In this document: one piece after another, positions 1 through 8,724 of the stretch | How the letters are laid out: every line of letters begins with the position of its first letter | Position numbering within the stretch: position 1 is the stretch's first letter | DNA from: Pseudomonas synxantha | GTDB lineage: Bacteria; Pseudomonadota; Gammaproteobacteria; Pseudomonadales; Pseudomonadaceae | DNA length: 64,000 nt | Assembly: GCF_900105675.1 (NCBI RefSeq) | Contig: NZ_LT629786.1 | Coordinates: 4,340,001-4,404,000, forward strand | Direction of reading: 5' to 3' | Made by a program: the position numbers and the translations under genes | Notes under the pieces: generated by a model | What the model was told of the DNA's origin: nothing | Databases searched by the model: none | Seen by the model: only the letters and a program-made list of their open reading frames with translations

Positions 1-766
1 GGCTCTGTCGCCCCGGAGCCACCGCGCCACTGAGCTGCAGCAGGTTGGTGCCATGGCGGCGGTTGATTCCATAGGTGTTGCCCGGCCCACTCACGGCGCG
101 ATTGCTCAGTTGCAGGTAATCGGTGGGCGGGAAGATATCGACACTCACCGGCGAGCCAGCCCGCAACGGCGCCTTGGCGGTGACCAGTACGCTGCCGGCA
201 TCGAAATCTGCATTGGGTGCCACGGTCAGCGCCGAAATCTGCGCGCCGTAGTAGGTGGTTTCATCATCATGGGACCAGTCGACGCCCAGCCGCTCGGCAT
301 CGAACCAGGTGTCATCGAACACCAGGTCACCCTGAACCTGGCGCACACCCTGGCTGGCCAACTGCGCGGCGAGGGCCTGGTAGTCGGCGAACTGGATGCT
401 CGGGTCGCCGAGGCCACGCAGGTACAGGTTGCCAGTCAGACGGTCGCCCTGGCGTATGCCATCACTGACTAACTGAGTAGAGAAACGGTACTGCGGCCCC
501 AACACATCCATCGCCGCCGCGGTGGTCAGCAGCTTGAGGTTGGAAGCGGGCACCAAGCGGGTGCGCGGGTTGTGCTGGTAGAGCGTGGTGCCAGTGCGGG
601 CATCGCGCACCATCAGCGACACCGTGGCGCCGTGCAGCGCAGGGTCGGTTAACAGTTTGTCCAGGGTGGCAGGCGTGGACGTCTGCGAAACGCTGGCGCA
701 GCCGCCCAGCAACAAGCTCAAGCCGACCAGCAGGGCGCTGGTGTGAAACCATTTTGCAAAATGCAT
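1..766 (-). CDS. dacB: D-alanyl-D-alanine carboxypeptidase/endopeptidase, PBP4 type (3' part outside window)
   Basis: The first 255 codons of a minus-strand gene that runs off the left edge. PBP4 enzymes trim or cleave peptidoglycan cross-links in the periplasm. The N-terminus is a lipoprotein signal (MHFAKWF, then a hydrophobic run ending in the lipobox LGGC at residues 20-23). Penicillin-binding motif 1, SxxK, is seen as ASNLK near residue 75, and the stretch YGAQISALTVAPNAD is typical of the S13 family. The ATG at 766 was chosen because it opens directly into the lipoprotein signal; a longer overlapping reading frame from 788 is out of frame with these motifs. The SxN and KTG motifs should lie beyond the window. 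Family length is about 480 residues, so roughly half is missing. Anchoring as a lipoprotein is inferred from the lipobox. Confidence 0.88.
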   Translation of the reverse strand, partial: MHFAKWFHTSALLVGLSLLLGGCASVSQTSTPATLDKLLTDPALHGATVSLMVRDARTGTTLYQHNPRTRLVPASNLKLLTTAAAMDVLGPQYRFSTQLVSDGIRQGDRLTGNLYLRGLGDPSIQFADYQALAAQLASQGVRQVQGDLVFDDTWFDAERLGVDWSHDDETTYYGAQISALTVAPNADFDAGSVLVTAKAPLRAGSPVSVDIFPPTDYLQLSNRAVSGPGNTYGINRRHGTNLLQLSGAVAPGRQS

Positions 767-820
767 CAGTCGCGTTTTCCATAAGCATCGAATGCCCGCA
801 ACGCTAACAGCTCAGGTGTC

Positions 821-914
821 AATGTGGGAGGGGGCTTGCCCCCGATAGCGGTGTGTCAAGCAACATTAGTGTTTGCTGACACACCGTCATCGGGGGCAAG
901 CCCCCTCCCACATT
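821..914. repeat. REPIN (paired REP palindrome), GGGGGCTTGC class
   Basis: Two inverted copies of the Pseudomonas REP core: AATGTGGGAGGGGGCTTGCC on the left and its reverse complement ending CCCTCCCACATT on the right, enclosing GATAGCGGTGTGTCA...TGACACACCGTCATC. It lies between the receptor stop and the dacB start. A degenerate single arm (GGGCAAGCCTCCTCCCAC) follows at about 962-979. Such elements are mobilised in trans by RAYT transposases; none is in the window. Confidence 0.9.
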
Positions 915-996
915 TGATCTTCGCTGCTTTAAGCATTTCGTTCGCTTAACTGACTGGCATCAGGGCAAGCCTCCTCCCACACAAAGCGAACTGCAG

Positions 997-3411
997 TCAG
1001 AAGGTCAGGGTGCTGGACACTGACACCTGCCGCGCATCGCCTATGGACACAAACTGCGTATTCACCGACGAGGTGTAGTAAGTGCGGTCGAACAGGTTCT
1101 TCACGTTGAGCTGGAACTTGACCTTCTGCCCCTCAAGCCTGGTGTCATAGCTTGCGAACACATCGGCCACGGTGTAGCTCGGCAGTTCGAAGCTATTGGC
1201 CGCGTCCCCGGCGCGCTTGCCCACATAACGTGCACCAGCGCCGACCCGCAATTGATCGCCACCCAGGATGCTGCCGAAGTCATACACCGCCGACAGCGAG
1301 CCGGTGTTTTTCGCCACGTTCTGCAGGCGGTTGCCTTTGAGCGTCGGGTCTTCGGTGACCTCGGCATCGGTGTAGGCATAGCTGCCGATAAGGCTCCAGT
1401 TGTCGGTCAACTGGCCGCTGGCATCCAGCTCCAGGCCACGGGAGCGTACCTTGCCCGCCACGCTGTAGACCGACGTCAAGCCTTCACCCACCTGCACCAG
1501 CACATTGCGCTTGTCGATCGTGAACAGCGCCGCGCTCGCAGTGATACGTCCCGGCATATCGAACTTGGTGCCCAGCTCCCAGGCCTTGGACTCTTCCGGC
1601 TGCAGGCTGCCGTCCAGCATGGTTTTATTCGCCAGTGGCGCGATGGTGGAGTTGGGCTTGAACGACTCGGTATAGCTGCCGTAGAACGACAGCTCATCGG
1701 TGTAGCGATACACCAGGCCGGCACGCGGCACCCACTTCTGCCCGTTGCCATCAGTGTTGGCAGTGAACGGCACGCCCTTGCCGGCGTATTGGTCGTACAT
1801 CTGGTAGCGCGCACCGCCGACCAGGATCCACTGGTCATTGAGGTGGATGGCATCCTGAAAGAACAGCGAGTCGCTGCGCAGCAGGTCGGTCTGGTTGCTG
1901 TCGGGGGCGCTGACCCTGGAACCCGCCACTTCGTTGCCATACACGGGGTTGTTGTAGTCGAACGTGCCACGCGGCGCCTGGCGGATCAGGTCGGCACGGT
2001 AGATCTTGCGGTACTCGTCGTCCAGGCCGAACACCAAGTCATGTTGCATGCCGGCCACGTTGACCTTGCCTTCGAGGCTGGCGGTGGCAAAGCGGTCAGT
2101 GGTCAACGCGCCCTGGGTGCCATCCATGCTGCGGGTCAGGGTGCCGTTGGTGTTGACCTTGACCACGCGCACCTGGCTGGCATCGTAGGTCTCGCGGTTC
2201 CAGCTGTAGCCAAAGTGGGCCTTCCAGTCGTCGTTCAGATCGTGATCGACGGTGAGGCGGTATAAATCCGAGCGGCCTTCCATATTGTTGAATGGCTCAT
2301 CCAGGCGACGGGTGGCGGGGATGTTCAACGGGTGGTTGGTCTTGGGGTCGATGGCGGTGCCACGGTCGAACGGCGCGAGAAATTCGCGGTGCTCATAGGC
2401 CACTGCCACTTGGGTGGTGTCGCCATACCAAGCCAGGGACGGCGCCACCAGCGTCTCACGGTGGGTGCCGTAGTTACGCCAATAGTCTTCATCTTCATGA
2501 TCGACGATCAGCCGATAGGCCAGGCCGCTGTCACCGAGCGGGCCGGTGGTGTCCAGGTTGCCACCGCTGCCGTTCTTGCCGCTGCCGAAGCTCGAGCCAC
2601 GGGCGGTCAGGGAAGTGGACTGCACCAGCTCGGGCTTCTTGCTGACGATATTGACCACGCCACCCGGGTCCTGGATGCCATACAACAAAGACGACGGGCC
2701 CTTGAGCACTTCGACACGCTCGGCGGTCGCGTTCATGGCCCGGCCCTGCACCACCGGCATGCCGTCCTTCATGATCGAGCCATTACGGTTGTCGCCAAAA
2801 CCGCGCAACATCACCGCGTCCTGGGTGCTGCCGAGGGTGTTGGACTGGGTGATGCCGCTGACATTGCCCAGGGCGTCATCCAGGTTGCGCGGCTGTTGGT
2901 CGCGGAGCACCTGGGCCGGCACCACGTTGACGGTTTGCGGGGTTTCCAGCAAAAGGCCACGGGAGCGCATCACCGAGCTGGTGATCGGCGGCTGATAGCT
3001 GGTGCTGTCCTGGGTCGGGTTGGCTGCGCTGATGGTGGTGGCGCCGAGGCTCACCGCTGCGTCGGTAGGCACCGGCTCCAGGGCCAGGGTGCGGGCGTCG
3101 ATCTGGCGGAAGGTAAAACCTGAATGGCTCAGCAGGTGTTGCAGGGCCTGGGTCGCACTCATCTGCCCGCTGACCTCCGGGGCATTGAGGCCATAGGGCG
3201 CGTCATCGGTGTAGATCACGCTCAGGCCCGTGACCCGGCTGAAATCGCTCAGGGCCTGGGGCAACGGTTTGGCGGCCAGGGCAAACTTGAACTGAGCGCT
3301 TTGCTGCTCCTGCGCCTGGGCGATGCCAAGCGGCAGCAATGCCAACCCCGACACCGCTAATACCGAGGCTCCCAGCCACTGTTTTACCCAACCGCTTGCC
3401 GTTGCCTTCAT
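997..3411 (-). CDS. TonB-dependent siderophore receptor with N-terminal signalling (STN) domain
   Basis: Outer-membrane receptor that would import a ferric siderophore using TonB energy. Domains in order: signal peptide (MKATASGWVKQWLG... cleaved after AQA), STN/secretin-like domain (about residues 35-115), plug domain with the typical ETPQTVNVVP, LRGFGD and VLKGPSSLLYG stretches, then a 22-strand-type barrel ending in phenylalanine (SVSSTLTF). About 804 residues, usual for ferrichrome/ferrioxamine-type receptors. The ATG at 3411 is preferred over the in-frame ATG at 3465 because it begins a standard signal peptide. STN domains normally contact a FecR-like anti-sigma factor, but no FecI/FecR pair lies next to it. 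The siderophore cannot be told from sequence alone. Confidence 0.9.
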   Translation of the reverse strand: MKATASGWVKQWLGASVLAVSGLALLPLGIAQAQEQQSAQFKFALAAKPLPQALSDFSRVTGLSVIYTDDAPYGLNAPEVSGQMSATQALQHLLSHSGFTFRQIDARTLALEPVPTDAAVSLGATTISAANPTQDSTSYQPPITSSVMRSRGLLLETPQTVNVVPAQVLRDQQPRNLDDALGNVSGITQSNTLGSTQDAVMLRGFGDNRNGSIMKDGMPVVQGRAMNATAERVEVLKGPSSLLYGIQDPGGVVNIVSKKPELVQSTSLTARGSSFGSGKNGSGGNLDTTGPLGDSGLAYRLIVDHEDEDYWRNYGTHRETLVAPSLAWYGDTTQVAVAYEHREFLAPFDRGTAIDPKTNHPLNIPATRRLDEPFNNMEGRSDLYRLTVDHDLNDDWKAHFGYSWNRETYDASQVRVVKVNTNGTLTRSMDGTQGALTTDRFATASLEGKVNVAGMQHDLVFGLDDEYRKIYRADLIRQAPRGTFDYNNPVYGNEVAGSRVSAPDSNQTDLLRSDSLFFQDAIHLNDQWILVGGARYQMYDQYAGKGVPFTANTDGNGQKWVPRAGLVYRYTDELSFYGSYTESFKPNSTIAPLANKTMLDGSLQPEESKAWELGTKFDMPGRITASAALFTIDKRNVLVQVGEGLTSVYSVAGKVRSRGLELDASGQLTDNWSLIGSYAYTDAEVTEDPTLKGNRLQNVAKNTGSLSAVYDFGSILGGDQLRVGAGARYVGKRAGDAANSFELPSYTVADVFASYDTRLEGQKVKFQLNVKNLFDRTYYTSSVNTQFVSIGDARQVSVSSTLTF

Positions 3412-3505
3412 GCTGTGAGAACCCGTGTAGAAAACGCTGTTAATGCGAATAGATCGCAGTTTCATGCACTACACGGATGGGTCGCGGGTTTACCTCACCT
3501 GAATC

Positions 3506-3519
3506 AGAAAATATTTTCT
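3506..3519. promoter_or_regulatory. AT-rich 14-bp perfect palindrome upstream of the receptor gene
   Basis: AGAAAATATTTTCT is a perfect palindrome between the receptor start (3411) and the GIY-YIG stop (3530). It could be a regulator site or part of the receptor promoter. It does not match a Fur box convincingly. Confidence 0.35.
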
Positions 3520-3529
3520 CGGATGCTCC

Positions 3530-3832
3530 CTAGTCGCCCCTGTCAATCAATGAGCCGCTCGCCGCCAGGCACTCCTTGGCGCTCTTCTTCAGCTTCTTGA
3601 TCAGCCGCTCCTGGCGCAACGCCTCCCCTTTGCTTGCACACTGCTCGGTATAAACCAGCGCAACAGCGGGGCTGGACAAGAAAAACCGCGCGCCCTTGCC
3701 GCTTTGATGGGAGGCAAAGCGGCGCACCGGATCATTGCTGATGCCGCAATACAGCGAGCCATTGGCGGCGCGCACCAGGTAGACAAACCAGGGTTTGGAT
3801 TCAGAAGGATCAGTCACAAGTCGTTTCGGCAA
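3530..3832 (-). CDS. GIY-YIG nuclease superfamily protein (YhbQ/UPF0213-like)
   Basis: A 100-residue protein consisting almost entirely of one GIY-YIG domain. The motif appears as FVYLVR near residue 17 and LYCGIS near residue 27, followed by the conserved arginine of the [17 protein letters not shown] stretch and a C-terminal Glu in [11 protein letters not shown]. Members of this small family are single-domain and of unproven role; nuclease activity on branched or nicked DNA has been proposed for relatives. It stands alone between the receptor and a SnoaL-like gene, both on the same strand. The final residues ([13 protein letters not shown]) extend past the usual domain. Confidence 0.85.
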   Translation of the reverse strand: MPKRLVTDPSESKPWFVYLVRAANGSLYCGISNDPVRRFASHQSGKGARFFLSSPAVALVYTEQCASKGEALRQERLIKKLKKSAKECLAASGSLIDRGD

Positions 3833-3853
3833 ACCGCAGGGAGGCCAATCTTA

Positions 3854-4324
3854 TCAACGACCGGCCTGGAATGCCTTCAAGCCTTTGCGTGCCTGGGCAC
3901 GCACGGCGTTTTTCAGCGCTGGCGACCAGCCGAGCAACAGGCCCTTGAGGCCCAACGCCTGGCGCGACCAACGCCACAGGTCGAAGTGGTCATGGTGTTC
4001 GCAGATCTTGCCGTCGCGAAACACAAACCTGGCGCCGATATCGTTGACCACGGTATTGCCGGTGGCGCTGAACAGGTACGTCGCCACCCAGTGCGCGCTG
4101 CCGGTGGTTGCATCACTGCGCACCTGGTCGAACGTCAGGGAAAAGTCCTTGGCGCGGGTGGTGAGCATGCGCCACATGTCGCCGGCATCGCGCCCGCGCA
4201 ATTCACCGAAGGCCGGGTCGCTGAATATCACGTCATCGGTGTAGCAGGCGGCCATGGCTTCGGCGTCCAGGCGTTGGAAGGCCTGGTAGAACTGGGTGAT
4301 CAGGGCGTTATGGGCATCACTCAT
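3854..4324 (-). CDS. SnoaL/NTF2-like fold protein
   Basis: About 156 residues with the nuclear-transport-factor-2-like pattern: helix-rich start (ALITQFYQAFQRLDAEAMAACY), then TDDVIFSDPAFGELRG and later HDHFDLWRW. These conserved patches are typical of SnoaL-domain proteins that hold a small hydrophobic ligand or act as cyclases or isomerases; this member's substrate is unknown. The start MSDAHNAL at 4324 removes a basic extension present if the ATG at 4372 is used. The C-terminus (LGLKGLLLGWSPALKNAVRAQARKGLKAFQAGR) is basic and hydrophobic and may lie on a membrane or ligand. It lies 21 bp upstream of the GIY-YIG gene on the same strand and could be co-transcribed with it. Confidence 0.75.
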   Translation of the reverse strand: MSDAHNALITQFYQAFQRLDAEAMAACYTDDVIFSDPAFGELRGRDAGDMWRMLTTRAKDFSLTFDQVRSDATTGSAHWVATYLFSATGNTVVNDIGARFVFRDGKICEHHDHFDLWRWSRQALGLKGLLLGWSPALKNAVRAQARKGLKAFQAGR

Positions 4325-4425
4325 GGGCAGGTTTCGCACGTGGTTCAGGAAGGACTGAACGATAGTCCGCACCGCATGGGAAAGCCATGGCTATTCACCG
4401 CGTCGATGAGTGATGCCCGACCGTA

Positions 4426-5067
4426 TCAGAGGTAGACCACATCCAGTGTGGCGCTGCCGTCTATCTGGATCTCTTCGGTAATCGGCAGATTCCGCTTGTT
4501 GGTCAGCGTCGTGGCCACTTCCAGCACCCCCTTGAAGGTGGTCATCGCCAGCGGTGTCGGAGTGGGGTTGCCAGGGTCCTTGATGCTGCGTAGAAAGCCC
4601 GGCTGCCAAGCCGTACTGCCGGAGGCCTCGAGCCACATGTTGCCATTGGCCGACTCAATCGGGGTACCCGGTACGTCATCGGCGCTCACCTCAGCCATGT
4701 TGAGGACGTACCAGCCGATTTTTGTATTGTCACTGGCCAGGCCAAGTCCGAACACTGCCGTCGATCCATTGTTCCCACTCGAGGTACCGGGGCGATTATC
4801 GGTACTCTTGATTGCGATCAGCGTCGGCGCATCGCAGGTCACCGACACCTGCAAAGAGGAATCGGGAAGTTTGGTCTCAAGGTAGGGATGCAGGTCCTGG
4901 GCCGAGATCTTGCCGTGGTCGACCATGCCGCCATTGGACAAGAGGGGCGTACAGGCTGCCGGTGTGATCTTGCCGACCACACTGAGATCCACACTGGACG
5001 CAGCCATTACATTGGAAACACCCGCCCACAACAAGGCGGCGGTCATAAGTGCACGAGACGGTTGCAT
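4426..5067 (-). CDS. DUF1120 fimbrial subunit (pilin), distal copy
   Basis: A 213-residue secreted protein with signal peptide (ending VMAASS), the family start SSVDLSVVGKITPAACTP, two cysteines that would form the pilin disulphide (AAC near residue 40 and VTCDAP near residue 78), and a C-terminal beta-strand ending ATLDVVYL with the penultimate aromatic typical of chaperone-usher pilins. It is a paralogue of the plus-strand pilins at 7.4-14.4 kb but transcribed the other way, downstream of the two regulator genes. It probably supplies a subunit to the same fimbria. The ATG at 5067 is chosen over a GTG at 5079 because it begins the signal peptide. Confidence 0.85.
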   Translation of the reverse strand: MQPSRALMTAALLWAGVSNVMAASSVDLSVVGKITPAACTPLLSNGGMVDHGKISAQDLHPYLETKLPDSSLQVSVTCDAPTLIAIKSTDNRPGTSSGNNGSTAVFGLGLASDNTKIGWYVLNMAEVSADDVPGTPIESANGNMWLEASGSTAWQPGFLRSIKDPGNPTPTPLAMTTFKGVLEVATTLTNKRNLPITEEIQIDGSATLDVVYL

Positions 5068-5293
5068 ATCAATGCTCACTTTCGGCCGATTATCAACGGA
5101 TCGAACAACGCACTCCGGCGTTTTGCCAACCTGCAGTTCGGCTCAACTAATTAGACTAGGAATGTCAGCCCATCGCTATAACGACGAAAAGACCATGACA
5201 ACTTAGAGCAGGCCGCCTTCAAGTTGAATACAACTAATACGAATCCAAACTCACACACTAGTTAATTAACCACTGTCACAAAACTGCAACTTT

Positions 5294-5929
5294 CTAAGGC
5301 ACCATGCCTGCGGCACGCGCATAAGCGAACAAGTCCACATCCGTGGATATACACAACCGGTGCATGGCGGTGCTTTTTTGTTTGCTGATGGTGGAAATAC
5401 TGCGATTGACCCGCGCCGCAATCTGGCTGACGGTCATGCCGCTGGCGAGCATGCGCACCACCTCGCGCTCCTTGCCGGACAGCTGCGGCTGTTGCGATTG
5501 ATCACCCGGCCCCGCCTCCACCAACTGCTCGCGCAGGGACTCGCTGGCGAAGTTCTGGCCGGCGCTCACCGCCTTGATCGCCTGGGGCAGTTCCTTGGCC
5601 GAGGCGCTCTTGGCAACGATGGCGCGTGCGCCATGGGCAAATGAGGCACGCAAGGTGGCCACGTTGGCGAACATGGTTACCAGAATCACCGGCAGCGCCG
5701 GGTACTGGCGATTCAACAGGCTCAGCAGGCCGTAACCATCGGCCTGCTGGCCCCCAGGCATGGCGAAGTCAGTGACGAGCACATCGCAAGGCACCTTGGC
5801 CAATAAGTTGAGCAACTCATCGGGACCGTTGGCCTCACCAACCACCTTGCACTTGCCGCCCGCCTCAATCACCACTCTCTGCCCAATACGTACGATGGGA
5901 TGATCGTCAGCAATAATTACACGAAGCAT
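5294..5929 (-). CDS. LuxR/FixJ-type response regulator, RcsB-like
   Basis: About 211 residues. The receiver domain (residues 1-120) shows the acidic pocket IIADDHP, phospho-acceptor Asp in DVLVTDFAMPGG, the switch Thr in VILVTMF and Lys in VAKSASA. The C-terminal helix-turn-helix (LSGKEREVVRMLASGMTVSQIAARVNRSISTISKQKSTAM) resembles RcsB and BvgA in wording and layout. It lies next to a stand-alone receiver-Hpt protein and a DUF1120 fimbrial operon, so it probably receives phosphate through that Hpt domain and controls the fimbriae; this is inferred from context. Start taken at MLRVIIADDHP (5929); upstream in-frame codons only add residues before the conserved receiver start. Confidence 0.88.
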   Translation of the reverse strand: MLRVIIADDHPIVRIGQRVVIEAGGKCKVVGEANGPDELLNLLAKVPCDVLVTDFAMPGGQQADGYGLLSLLNRQYPALPVILVTMFANVATLRASFAHGARAIVAKSASAKELPQAIKAVSAGQNFASESLREQLVEAGPGDQSQQPQLSGKEREVVRMLASGMTVSQIAARVNRSISTISKQKSTAMHRLCISTDVDLFAYARAAGMVP

Positions 5930-6119
5930 AGATACCCACGAATGATGGCAAATTGAATGCACGCAAAATAACCTTGCTGACGATTGGTAACAACCGGTAA
6001 CAGCAAGTGAGGTTCAGCCGCACCCCATGTTTTGAAGGGGGTAGTTTTGAACTTACAGAACAAAAGGAAAATTCTTACACTCCAAAGTCACGACAAAACC
6101 GTTCAACTTCGACAAATCG

Positions 6120-6893
6120 TCACAATGCACGCAAGTAGTCGAGATAAGCCGCCAGATCGCGCTGGAAAACTTCCAACTTCTGCAGGTTGAATGCCACGCC
6201 ATGGGCACGTACCTCGCTGATCAAGACGCTGCCCCTGGACTCCAGCCCCGCGCTTCCCAAAAAGGCCAGGCTGCCCACGAGGCGATGCAAGCGCTCGGCG
6301 GTCAATCCGGCATCCAGGCTAGTAAGCGCGTGCGTCAGTGCCTGGGTGTCCTGCTGCGCTTCCATGAGCAGGCTGCGTAGCATCTGATCCACGATCTGCG
6401 GGCTGCCAAACAGCTCGACCAGGCTGGCGCGAGTCGGCCAACCCGGCGCAGAAGCGCCCGGCGACCGGCTCGAAAGCGCTGCCGGTTCGCCGGGCAGCCA
6501 GCGCATAAGCATGTCACGCAACGGTTCAAGGGCCAGCGGTTTGAGCAACCAGGCATCCATGCCGGCGTCGCGGCAGCGTTGCGGGTCGTCGTGCACCAGG
6601 TTACCGGTCAGCGCGATGATCGGCACTCGCTCACCCCCCAGGTCCTGCTCGCGCTGGCGTATGGCACGCGCCAGGCTATACCCATCCATGACCGGCATCT
6701 GGCAGTCGCTGATCACCAGGTCAAAACGCCGGCACGCCATGGCCGCCATGGCACTGCTGCCATTTTCGACCAATTGGTGGCTCAGCCCGAGCTTGTCCAG
6801 CTGCCAGCCCATCATCGCCCGGTAGGCGCAATGATCCTCCACCACTAACACACAATGATGCCGCCAATGTGCCGGCGTCGTGGCCTGGCGCAT
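6120..6893 (-). CDS. Stand-alone receiver-Hpt phosphorelay protein
   Basis: 257 residues. Receiver domain at about 14-135 (CVLVVEDH, phospho-acceptor Asp in DLVISDCQMPVMDG, IIALTGN, Lys in AWLLKPL). Hpt domain at about 150-257 with phospho-transfer histidine in ERLHRLVGSLAFLG. This is exactly the C-terminal half of BvgS/EvgS/RocS-type hybrid kinases, but no HATPase or dimerisation helix precedes it: an in-frame TAG stands about 22 codons upstream of the ATG, and no kinase-like reading frame is found between it and the divergent pilin gene. It should relay phosphate from an unlinked kinase to the RcsB-like regulator just downstream. The codons between the TAG and the ATG are open and read sensibly, so the true start may be non-canonical. 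Confidence 0.85.
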   Translation of the reverse strand: MRQATTPAHWRHHCVLVVEDHCAYRAMMGWQLDKLGLSHQLVENGSSAMAAMACRRFDLVISDCQMPVMDGYSLARAIRQREQDLGGERVPIIALTGNLVHDDPQRCRDAGMDAWLLKPLALEPLRDMLMRWLPGEPAALSSRSPGASAPGWPTRASLVELFGSPQIVDQMLRSLLMEAQQDTQALTHALTSLDAGLTAERLHRLVGSLAFLGSAGLESRGSVLISEVRAHGVAFNLQKLEVFQRDLAAYLDYLRAL

Positions 6894-7356
6894 CAGTTGT
6901 TCTGCGAAGCGACATCGCTCGAAAGCACGCCCGCCTACCTCATCAGGTGCTTCTTTGCAGTACTACTGGGGTTCGGGCAGCACTGACGTAACAGTCAGGA
7001 ACAACCATTCAAGGCACTGCATGGCGCAGCCCTTAAAGCCATTCAAATAACTGTAATCGCACAATCAAAATATCCTTTCAGATGCATAACTGACGATACA
7101 ACAACTACGAAAAACAACTTTCTCGCTTAAATAGCCTCACCACCGCGTCGCTCTACTCGCCTGCGGGCCAATGTCGTAAAAGTTGTATATCCGCGTATAG
7201 CGGCGATCACTAGATTGTGTGCACCCCGCCAGAGGGTAACGATCCGCCACATTTATCAGGGCGGTTATAACCCAGACCTGACAGCACTTGCCTTGCTGTC
7301 GTGGGTCGCCATGGGTCTGTTTTCACCTGCTGGCCACACACCGGAACAACACATCT
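6894..7356. promoter_or_regulatory. Divergent intergenic region between phosphorelay gene and fimbrial operon
   Basis: 463 bp without a convincing gene, AT-richer than its flanks. It must hold the promoter of the rightward pilin operon and that of the leftward regulators. No strong inverted repeat, sigma-54 site or invertible element was found by eye. The short rightward frame before 7357 is only a TTG extension of the first pilin. Confidence 0.6.
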
Positions 7357-7977
7357 ATGAACAAGCATTTGGTTGCCTTTGGCAGCATCCTGTTGATCAC
7401 CTGTACGCCATTCGTCTTTGCGGCCAGTTCCCAGGACCTCACCGTCAGGGGCGTGATTACTCCCAGCGCCTGCGACACCCAGATTACCGGCGGTGGCGTG
7501 GTCGATTTCGGAAAAATGTCGGCCAAGGAGCTCAATGCCGAGCAATACACACCACTGCCCAGGCAAACCGTGCAATTGAGCGTGAGCTGCGAAGGGCCAA
7601 CGCTGTTCACCTTGAACACCATCGACAACCGGCCCGGCTCCAGCGCCAATCACCCGCACTGGCATGGCCTGGGCATGACCCCGGAAGGCGAGAAGATCGG
7701 CGGCGCCGGCTTCAACCTGCATAACCCGCTGGCCGACAACCTGCCCGCCCAGACCATCAACTCAAGCGATGGTGGCACAACCTGGCAACTGGGCACCCAG
7801 CTCAACCCCACCGTATTGACGGCAGTGGCGATCAACAACGTGCCAGTGCCGGTAGCGGTGCGCCAGTTCCACGCCAACCTCAGGCTCAACACCCACATCG
7901 CGCCCAGCGACAACCTGACGCTGCTCGACGAAGTGCCGGTGGACGGCCACGCCACCGTACAACTCATGTACCTGTAA
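7357..7977 (+). CDS. DUF1120 fimbrial subunit 1
   Basis: 206-residue secreted pilin and first gene of the rightward chaperone-usher operon. Signal peptide MNKHLVAFGSILLITC...VFAASS, family opening SQDLTVRGVITPSAC, disulphide cysteines near residues 36 and 74 (SVSCEGP), and the C-terminal donor-strand-like segment HATVQLMYL. The ATG at 7357 is preferred over an in-frame TTG at 7288 because it begins a clean signal peptide. Three near-equal pilin paralogues in a row (this and the next two) suggest a fimbria of mixed or alternative shaft subunits; which is the major one cannot be told from sequence. Confidence 0.87.
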   Translation: MNKHLVAFGSILLITCTPFVFAASSQDLTVRGVITPSACDTQITGGGVVDFGKMSAKELNAEQYTPLPRQTVQLSVSCEGPTLFTLNTIDNRPGSSANHPHWHGLGMTPEGEKIGGAGFNLHNPLADNLPAQTINSSDGGTTWQLGTQLNPTVLTAVAINNVPVPVAVRQFHANLRLNTHIAPSDNLTLLDEVPVDGHATVQLMYL

Positions 7978-8013
7978 CTGCCGTACACAGCCCCTATCCA
8001 AGGAACACGTCCC

Positions 8014-8634
8014 ATGAAAACACTACTTGGCGCATTGACCGGCGCAACGCTGCTGTTCGCCACCACGACCACTTTCGCTGCCTCGACCGTGGACCTGACG
8101 GTCAAGGGCCTGATCGTTCCCAGCGCCTGCACGCCGAGCCTGTCCAGTGGTGGGGTGATCGACCATGGCAAGATTTCCGCCAAGGACCTTGACCCCGACA
8201 AACCCACCATCATCGGCAACCACACCCTGACAATGTCGGTGGCATGCGAGGGCAAGACCCTTATCGCGCTGCAATCGGAAGACAACCGCAGGGGGTCCTC
8301 GATCAGCACCAGCGACTACGGTCTTGGCCTGATCAATGGCACGCAGAAACTCGGCCACTACGTCCTCAGGATCGCCAACCCGATCGCCGACTCCGTTGAA
8401 GTACAGTCCATCGCATCTCTCAACGGCCAGGACAATTGGTACCTTGAAAAATTCTGGGACCCTACCCTGTATATGTCCATGGCTGACATGAGTGATACCA
8501 CCCAGCCAGTGCCGGTACAGGAATTGCTGCTGGACCTGGAGGTGCAAACTCTCATCAACCGCACCGATGGCCTGGACCTGAGCAATGAAGTACAGATCGA
8601 CGGTTCCGCCACCCTCACCGTGATGTATCTCTAA
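8014..8634 (+). CDS. DUF1120 fimbrial subunit 2
   Basis: 206 residues: signal peptide ending TTFAAS, then STVDLTVKGLIVPSACTPSL, VDHGK-like block (GGVIDHGKISAKDLD), second cysteine in SVACEGKT, and the C-terminal pilin strand ATLTVMYL. It begins 36 bp after subunit 1, with an AAGGAAC ribosome-binding site about 8 bases before the ATG. Very close in layout to the distal leftward pilin (4426-5067), including the SxxxVDHGKISAxDL block, so one probably arose from the other by duplication. No catalytic role is expected; it should be donated to the usher by the chaperone at 9382. Confidence 0.87.
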   Translation: MKTLLGALTGATLLFATTTTFAASTVDLTVKGLIVPSACTPSLSSGGVIDHGKISAKDLDPDKPTIIGNHTLTMSVACEGKTLIALQSEDNRRGSSISTSDYGLGLINGTQKLGHYVLRIANPIADSVEVQSIASLNGQDNWYLEKFWDPTLYMSMADMSDTTQPVPVQELLLDLEVQTLINRTDGLDLSNEVQIDGSATLTVMYL

Positions 8635-8724
8635 CCCGCTGGACGCCCATGCCTGCCTGGAAATCGGCGGTCATGGGCCATTTTTCGTATCGGCCACCCT
8701 CATTCGAACCAGTGACCTGCACCG

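Noticed and set aside
462..788. Minus-strand reading frame over the dacB start
   Set aside because: It is in another frame than the lipoprotein signal and SxxK motif and resembles no protein; the real gene starts at 766.
3412..3529. Fur box before the siderophore receptor
   Set aside because: No stretch matched the 19-bp Fur consensus well enough; only an AT-rich palindrome was found.
6894..7356. Invertible promoter controlling the fimbriae
   Set aside because: No flanking inverted repeats or recombinase gene were found near the fimbrial operon.
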